Origin: Streptomyces sp. TSRI0107
GTDB lineage: Bacteria > Actinomycetota > Actinomycetes > Streptomycetales > Streptomycetaceae
Direction of reading: 5' to 3'
Assembly: GCF_001905845.1 (NCBI RefSeq)
Contig: NZ_LIVZ01000013.1
Location: 1 to 64,000, forward strand
Length of the DNA: 64,000 nt
Shown here: one piece after another, positions 59,434 to 64,000 of the stretch
Numbering within the stretch: the stretch's first letter is position 1
Layout of the letters: the number at the start of each line of letters is the position of its first letter
Notes under the pieces: model-generated
Told to the model about the DNA's origin: nothing
Databases searched by the model: none
The model's input: the letters and a program-made list of their open reading frames with translations, nothing else
Position numbers and translations under genes: made by a program

Positions 59434-60258
59434 ATGGGCGAGTACGTCGAAGTCAACGGAACCACGCTCTGGACCGAGACCCGTGGTGAGGGGCCGGACG
59501 TCCGGCTGATCGCAGGGCTGAGCGACCCCGCCGAGGCGTGGCAGGCGCAGCTCGACGGGCTGTCGGACCGGTACCGGCTCATCGCCTTCGACAACCGGGG
59601 GTCGGGGCGGACGCCGTTGCCCGAGGGGCCCATGAGCGTGGCCATGATGGCGGACGACGCCGCGGAACTGCTCCGGGCGCTCCGGGTCGACAAGGCGCAT
59701 GTCGCCGGTTTCTCGGGCGGCAGCGCGATCGCTCAGGAACTGGCACTCCGTCACCCGGACGTTCTCCGCAGCCTCGTCCTGATGAGCACTTGGGCGAGGG
59801 CCGACGCGTACTTCACCGCCATGACCCGCTTCTGGCACTGGCTGGCGACGGAGGCGCCCGACGAACGCGCCATGCAGGAGGCGTTCTTCCTGTGGATCTA
59901 CACGCCACGCGCCCACGCCGACGGCACGGTGCAGCGGATTGTCGACGAAGCGCTCGCCTTCCCGTATCCGCAGCCCGCCGAGGCATTCCAGCGTCAACTC
60001 GAGGCGTTCGTCCCGCACGACACCCTTGAGCGGCTGCCCACCATCACGGCACCGACCCTCGTCCTGGCCGGCGAACTGGACAGGGCCACGCCGCCTCGGC
60101 TCGGGCGGGTCGTGGCCGACGCCATCCCGGGCGCCCGCTTCGAGGTCATGACGGGGGAGGCCCACCAGCCGTTCCAGGAGTCCCCGGACGCTTTCAACGC
60201 ACGGGTCGACGCCTTCTGGCGCGAGGTCGACGGCGGTCGCGGGACTCTACCGTCCTGA
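59434..60258 (+). CDS. Alpha/beta-fold hydrolase
   Basis: Protein of 274 residues. It has the oxyanion region and strand order of the fold: VRLIAGLSDPAEAWQAQL, RLIAFDNRGSGRTPLPEGP, the nucleophile elbow VAGFSGGSAIAQELALRHPD, the acidic VLAGELDRATPP and the His in TGEAHQPFQESP. It resembles 3-oxoadipate-enol-lactonase-like hydrolases, but the substrate is unknown. GGAGGT lies 8 bases before the ATG at 59434, which is chosen over 59413. Confidence 0.87.
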   Translation: MGEYVEVNGTTLWTETRGEGPDVRLIAGLSDPAEAWQAQLDGLSDRYRLIAFDNRGSGRTPLPEGPMSVAMMADDAAELLRALRVDKAHVAGFSGGSAIAQELALRHPDVLRSLVLMSTWARADAYFTAMTRFWHWLATEAPDERAMQEAFFLWIYTPRAHADGTVQRIVDEALAFPYPQPAEAFQRQLEAFVPHDTLERLPTITAPTLVLAGELDRATPPRLGRVVADAIPGARFEVMTGEAHQPFQESPDAFNARVDAFWREVDGGRGTLPS

Positions 60259-60357
60259 TCGCCCACGGGCCCTTTGGCCGACCGGAGTCGGACCGGAGTC
60301 GGAGGGGTGCTCACCGGCCCGAGGCCTCCCGCCGGTCCCTTCTCTCAGGGGGCCTTC

Positions 60358-61554
60358 GTGAGTGAGGACTGGGCCGAGTACGACACCGCCCACATCCAGG
60401 TGCTGGAGGGGGCGGCAGCCATCCGGAAGCGGCCCGGGATGTATGTCGGCTCGACCGGCGAACGCGGACTGCACCACCAGGTGTTCGAGGTCTCCGACTG
60501 GGCGGTCAACGAGGTTCTCGCCGGTCGTGCCGGCCGCGTCGACGTCGAGCTGACAGCCGACGGTTGCGTACGGGTCGGCCTCGACGGGCCGGGGATTCCC
60601 GTCGAGGCCGACGGGGACACCGGCGGTCCCAGTCTCGAAGCGCTGCTGACCCGCGCGCACGCCGGGCCGCCGCCCGGCGGCCGCCACTCCTTGCCCTTGG
60701 GCCTCTTCGGCATCGGGCCCCATGTCGCCAACGCCCTGTCGAGCACCCTGACGGCAGAGGTACGGCGCGACGGTGTCCGCTGGGTGCAGCATTACGAGCG
60801 AGGCGTCGCGGTCGGCCCGCCCGCCCCGGCCGGGCCGGCGAACGGAAGCGGCACCACCATCCTCTTCCGGCCCGACACCGGCATCTTCGCCACGGTGGAT
60901 CACTCGTTCGACGCGCTGGCGGAGCGCTTCAGGGAACTGGCCTTCCTGAACCGCGGACTCGCCGTCTCACTGACCGACCGGCGCTCCCCGAGCCGGCCCC
61001 GCGAGGCGCGTTTCCTCTTCCCGGGCGGAGCCCGGGACTTCGTCGCCTTCCTCGACGCGTCGGCCGGGACGTCCGCTCAGACGGATGTCCTCGGCTTCGA
61101 GCAGGAGTGCCCGCTGATGGCCGGCTCGGTGGAGGTGGCGCTGAGGTGGAACGACACCCCCACGGAACGGATCCGGAGCTTCGCCAACAGCGCACCCACC
61201 CCGGACGGAGGGTCGCACGTGGTGGGCTTCCACGACGGGATGGCGGCCGCGATCAACGCCTTCGCCCGGCAGCGACAGCTGCTGACGGACCCGGACCCGG
61301 ACCCGGACCCGGACCCGAACCCGGCCCCCGACCTCACCGCCGACCGAGTCGGCGCGGGGTTGACCGCGGTCATCTCGGTGAAGCTCGACCGTCCCGAGTA
61401 CCTGGGCTCCACGCGCGGTGTGCTGGGCAATCCCGCGGTACGTGACTGTGTCGCGCACGCCGTCCGGGAAAACGTGGGCGCTTGGTTGGCGGACGCGCCG
61501 CAGCCGGCCGCGGCCGTCGTCAGCCGAATCGTCCGAGGTGCCGACTGCGACTGA
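60358..61554 (+). CDS. Degenerate GyrB-like ATPase/transducer protein without TOPRIM
   Basis: Protein of 398 residues aligned to the N-terminal half of DNA gyrase B: IQVLEGAAAIRKRPGMYVGST, GHKL motifs and a transducer domain, ending before TOPRIM. Key residues are lost: the Mg-binding Asn of the N-box is W48 (E44-x3-W48 in FEVSDWAVNEV), and the QTK loop is S351-T-R353. A DPDPDPDPDP linker (repeat 61287-61326) splits the transducer. It cannot act as a gyrase subunit by itself and ATP hydrolysis is doubtful. The GTG at 60358 has CAGGGGG upstream. Confidence 0.82.
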   Translation: MSEDWAEYDTAHIQVLEGAAAIRKRPGMYVGSTGERGLHHQVFEVSDWAVNEVLAGRAGRVDVELTADGCVRVGLDGPGIPVEADGDTGGPSLEALLTRAHAGPPPGGRHSLPLGLFGIGPHVANALSSTLTAEVRRDGVRWVQHYERGVAVGPPAPAGPANGSGTTILFRPDTGIFATVDHSFDALAERFRELAFLNRGLAVSLTDRRSPSRPREARFLFPGGARDFVAFLDASAGTSAQTDVLGFEQECPLMAGSVEVALRWNDTPTERIRSFANSAPTPDGGSHVVGFHDGMAAAINAFARQRQLLTDPDPDPDPDPNPAPDLTADRVGAGLTAVISVKLDRPEYLGSTRGVLGNPAVRDCVAHAVRENVGAWLADAPQPAAAVVSRIVRGADCD

Positions 61555-61563
61555 CCCCTGACC

Positions 61564-62172
61564 TCACTGGTCCGGTTCCCACCCCAGGTTCTCGAAGATC
61601 TCGTCCCAGAACGCGGAATCGTCCACGTTCAGGTCGCGGCGGATCATGCGCTCACGCAGATCGGTGACGGCGGCCGTGCGTACCGCGTCGTCGTCCGATC
61701 GCAGGGCGTCGCTCGACTCGGCGATCAGCCCGAGGAGCACGGCCAGCACGGGGAGGGAATCGGCGGCCGGTCCCTGCCACCCTTGCCCGTGGTCCCACCC
61801 GTTGGGGTCGTAGTGGGTGATGCCGCCGTCCGCCGCGTCGAGCATCAGATGCTGGTCGCCCGAGGTGGCGACGGCGAAGCAGAAGTTCTCGGGCGGGCTG
61901 TCGTCGTCGGGGTAGCGGTTGCCGTAGATCTCGTCGGCATCGAACGCCTCCAGCCCGTCCTTGTGGCGCACGTGCCTCGTGTCGATCCCCGCGACGTCGA
62001 GGCGGACGGCGGGAAAGCCGACCTCGAGCAGGAACTCCCTCGACTCGGCATCGGTCAGCTCGGCCGGCAGATCGGCTTCGTCCGGCCGCCAGAGGGTGCC
62101 CGCGCCCAGCCGTTCCTCCAGCCATACGGCGTCCGGTATCACCGGTATCAGCGGAGTGTCGTTGCTCTTCAC
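61564..62172 (-). CDS. SUKH-4-like immunity-family protein
   Basis: Protein of 202 residues: IPDAVWLEERLGAGTLWRPDEADLPAELTDAESREFLLEVGFP, FCFAVATSGDQHLMLDAADGGITHYDPNGWD and the helical end fit the SUKH-4 group of immunity proteins against deaminase-type toxins. No toxin gene is adjacent. The GTG at 62172 has GGGGG at 7 bases. It is convergent with the GyrB-like gene (9 bases between stops). Confidence 0.72.
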   Translation of the reverse strand: MKSNDTPLIPVIPDAVWLEERLGAGTLWRPDEADLPAELTDAESREFLLEVGFPAVRLDVAGIDTRHVRHKDGLEAFDADEIYGNRYPDDDSPPENFCFAVATSGDQHLMLDAADGGITHYDPNGWDHGQGWQGPAADSLPVLAVLLGLIAESSDALRSDDDAVRTAAVTDLRERMIRRDLNVDDSAFWDEIFENLGWEPDQ

Positions 62173-62312
62173 CGCGTGGCCCCCATGAGTTCCGCGTGTT
62201 CGATCATTGCCGGCCCCAGTCAATCGCACCGCCGCCGGCCCGCGGCGGGCGGGAGGGCGTGCGCCCCCGGCGCGGCCGTTTCACCAGCCCCGTCGCTACG
62301 CTCGACACCGAG

Positions 62313-63584
62313 ATGAAGAGCAACGTGATCCCGCTGGGGCCGAAGGCCGACAAAGTCACCGTCAGACGGCACAACCTGAGCCTGGTGCTGAGGACCGTGC
62401 ACGACACCGGCGAGGTGACCAGGGCCGGGATCGCCGCGCGTGTCGGTCTGACCCGGGCCGCGGTGTCGTCCCTCGTCGAGCAACTGCTGGACTGCGGCTT
62501 CGTCACCGAGTGGGGCAAGACGAGCAGCGGCCAGGCCGGACGCCCCGGCACGGTCCTCAAGGTGGCCCGTACCGGTCCGGCGGGGCTGGGCGTGGAGATC
62601 AACGTCGACTACATCGCCGTATGCGTCGTCGACCTCGCGGGCACCGATCGCGTAAGGCTCGTGGAGCACGTCGACAGCCGCGGGGTGCAGCCGTCGCAGG
62701 TGCTGGCGCGGGCGGCACGGCTGGCCGCGCGGGCACTGGGCTCGGCCGCCGAGCAGGGCCTGGAGCCGGTGGGCGCCCATGTCGCGGTGCCGGGTCTGGT
62801 CGCCGGGGGCACCGTCCGCCAGGCCCCCAACCTCGGCTGGAAGCGGGTCGCCGTCGAAGGTGTCTTCGCCCAGGCACTGCTGGCGCTGTGGCCCGCCCGG
62901 GCACTTCCGGTCAGCTCGGACAACGAGGCCAACGCCGCCGCGCTCGCGGAGCTCTGGTACGGCGCCGGGACCGGGGGCGTGCGAAGTTTCCTGTATCTCA
63001 CCGGCGAGATCGGGATCGGCGGAGCCCTGGTCCTCAACGGGGAGCTGCTGCGCGGCGCCCACGGCTTCGCCGGCGAGATCGGGCACATGGTCGTCGATCC
63101 GGACGGGCAGCCGTGCCGGTGCGGGGCCCGCGGGTGTCTGGAACAGTACGCCGGGCAGGCCGCCCTGCTGAGCACCGCCGGCATCGACGCGGACGCGGGC
63201 GTGCCGGGCGTCGCCGAACTCCGGCGCATGGCCCGGCAGCAGGATCCGTCCGCGCTGGCCGCGATGGAGGGCGCCGGACGGCAGCTGGGCGTGGCGGTGT
63301 CGGGCGCGGTGAACCTCTTCGACCCGGACGCGGTGATGCTCGGCGGTGTATACCGGGAGCTGTACGAGTGGCTTGCTCCCGCCGTCGACCGCGAGCTCGC
63401 GCGCCGGGTGGTGTCCGGGCTGTGGAGCGAGGACCGGACCCGGCTGCGGGCGGCCTCCCCGCTGGGCGACGCGGCACGGGGCGCGGCCGGTGTCGTGGTC
63501 AGGGAGGTGCTTGCCGATCCGGCGGCCTACGCCGAGCGAGGCGACAGCGGACCGCGGAGCGAAGCGAGCACGGCCGGGGAGTAG
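62313..63584 (+). CDS. ROK-family transcriptional regulator
   Basis: Protein of 423 residues. An N-terminal winged helix-turn-helix (VRRHNLSLVLRTVHDTGEVTRAGIAARVGLTRAAVSSLVEQLL) precedes the ROK sugar-kinase-like domain with GEIGIGGALVLNGELLRGAHGFAGEIGHM and the zinc motif CRCGARGCLEQY. Such regulators repress sugar-use genes. The gene is convergent with a GH1 beta-glucosidase gene, a suitable target. The ATG at 62313 is the family start; its ribosome site is weak. Confidence 0.9.
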   Translation: MKSNVIPLGPKADKVTVRRHNLSLVLRTVHDTGEVTRAGIAARVGLTRAAVSSLVEQLLDCGFVTEWGKTSSGQAGRPGTVLKVARTGPAGLGVEINVDYIAVCVVDLAGTDRVRLVEHVDSRGVQPSQVLARAARLAARALGSAAEQGLEPVGAHVAVPGLVAGGTVRQAPNLGWKRVAVEGVFAQALLALWPARALPVSSDNEANAAALAELWYGAGTGGVRSFLYLTGEIGIGGALVLNGELLRGAHGFAGEIGHMVVDPDGQPCRCGARGCLEQYAGQAALLSTAGIDADAGVPGVAELRRMARQQDPSALAAMEGAGRQLGVAVSGAVNLFDPDAVMLGGVYRELYEWLAPAVDRELARRVVSGLWSEDRTRLRAASPLGDAARGAAGVVVREVLADPAAYAERGDSGPRSEASTAGE

Positions 63585-63586
63585 GC

Positions 63587-63616
63587 GGGGGTGGGCGAGC
63601 CGTCAGCCCCACCCCC
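63587..63616. terminator. Bidirectional terminator
   Basis: GGGGGTGGG (63587-63595) pairs with CCCACCCCC (63608-63616) between the convergent ROK and GH1 genes. Confidence 0.6.
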
Positions 63617-63617
63617 A

Positions 63618-64000
63618 TCAGCCGCCCTGCGCAGCGATCATCGCCCTGTACCAGTGGTAGCTGTCCTTCGGAATGCGCCGCTGCGTCTCGTAGTCGACCC
63701 GTACGATCCCGAAGCGCTTGGCGTAGCCGTAGGCCCACTCGAAGTTGTCCAGCAGTGACCACACGTAGTAGCCCCGGACGTCCACGCCCGCGTCCATCGC
63801 GGCCCGCAGCGCGGTGAGGTGGTCCCGCAGGTAGGCCACGCGGTCGGTGTCGTGGACCGCGCCGTCGGGGCTCACGGCGTCGTCCTCGGCGGAGCCGTTC
63901 TCCGTGATGTGGACGGGGGGCAGCGCGTCGCCGTACTGGTTCTTCAAGCGCACCAGCAGGTCGGTGAAGGTGCCGGGGACGACCGGCCAGTCCATCGCGG
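63618..64000 (-). CDS. GH1-family beta-glucosidase, C-terminal part (runs off the window)
   Basis: The last 125 residues or so of a family 1 glycoside hydrolase. The catalytic nucleophile Glu is in VHITENGSAEDD, the aglycone-site block is GYYVWSLLDNFEWAYGYAKRFG, and RIPKDSYHWYRAMIAA closes the barrel. MDWPVVPGTFTDLL is an internal GH1 segment, so the true start lies beyond 64000. It cleaves beta-glucosides such as cellobiose. Confidence 0.9.
   Translation of the reverse strand, partial: AMDWPVVPGTFTDLLVRLKNQYGDALPPVHITENGSAEDDAVSPDGAVHDTDRVAYLRDHLTALRAAMDAGVDVRGYYVWSLLDNFEWAYGYAKRFGIVRVDYETQRRIPKDSYHWYRAMIAAQGG

Noticed and set aside
61287..61326. CCGGAC tandem repeat as a regulatory or mobile repeat
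   Set aside because: It is in frame inside the GyrB-like gene and encodes a DPDPDP linker; a coding microsatellite explains it.
1..64000. tRNA, rRNA, CRISPR arrays, prophage or complete insertion sequences
   Set aside because: No cloverleaf-like, ribosomal, regularly spaced repeat, integrase or transposase sequence was recognised anywhere in the window.

Overview
The window is high-GC actinobacterial chromosome and most likely Streptomyces. The basis is very strong third-position G/C bias, many GTG and TTG starts, purine-rich ribosome sites, streptogrisin- and snapalysin-type secreted proteases, a DUF6355 secreted peptide, several SpoIIE-type phosphatases and WhiG/SigB-class sigma machinery. 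I see no rRNA, tRNA, CRISPR array, intact insertion sequence or prophage. Mobile-element traces are limited to short CTAG-bounded palindromes.

Layout. 0-9.4 kb: a LysR regulator, a streptogrisin C-like protease with a chitin-binding tail, a YihY-type membrane protein, a CASTOR/POLLUX-type ion channel, a decayed ricin-lectin/secreted-enzyme pseudogene, a second secreted serine protease and an FG-GAP repeat protein. 9.5-15.3 kb: a tight run of SRPBCC protein, CrtI-like FAD oxidoreductase, SDR and a pyrimidine-dimer-glycosylase-like protein, convergent with a spore-photoproduct-lyase-like radical SAM protein and followed by an MpaB-type oxygenase. 15.4-18.9 kb: TerB, a DMT transporter, a DUF6355 peptide and a YbdK-type carboxylate-amine ligase.

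19.4-30.1 kb is a stress-signalling hub. It holds a PAS-GAF-PP2C phosphatase, an anti-sigma-type ATPase, a SigB/SigF-family sigma factor, a receiver-PP2C fusion, a CHASE3 histidine kinase translationally coupled to an Rcp1-type response regulator, and an RsbQ-RsbP-like pair coupled to an STAS anti-anti-sigma gene. A further PP2C gene and a stand-alone MASE1 sensor follow at 41.8-43.8 kb. Two SigB-type promoter matches lie upstream of the sigma gene and of the receiver-PP2C gene, which suggests feedback.

30.3-53 kb is mixed housekeeping and accessory content: WYL regulator/RidA, two ECF41-type sigma factors each beside a candidate target (SnoaL-like protein; carboxymuconolactone-decarboxylase-like protein) with matching promoter signals, a metallophosphoesterase-BON-nucleotidyltransferase operon, an Orn/Lys/Arg-type decarboxylase, an M20 amidohydrolase, an antibiotic-kinase-like protein, snapalysin, a serine hydrolase, a lipoprotein, SMI1/KNR4 and PaiB/EamA/XRE-cupin genes. 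53-64 kb: a deleted S1-domain gene, a CGNR regulator, two tandem ABC-F genes behind a candidate attenuator leader with a nine-codon upstream ORF, msrA flanked by a repeated operator-like palindrome, a degenerate GyrB paralogue lacking TOPRIM, a SUKH-like protein, a ROK regulator and the C-terminal end of a GH1 beta-glucosidase that runs off the window.

All intergenic gaps are under 300 bases except 57758-58118, which holds the ABC-F leader and a palindromic operator candidate.
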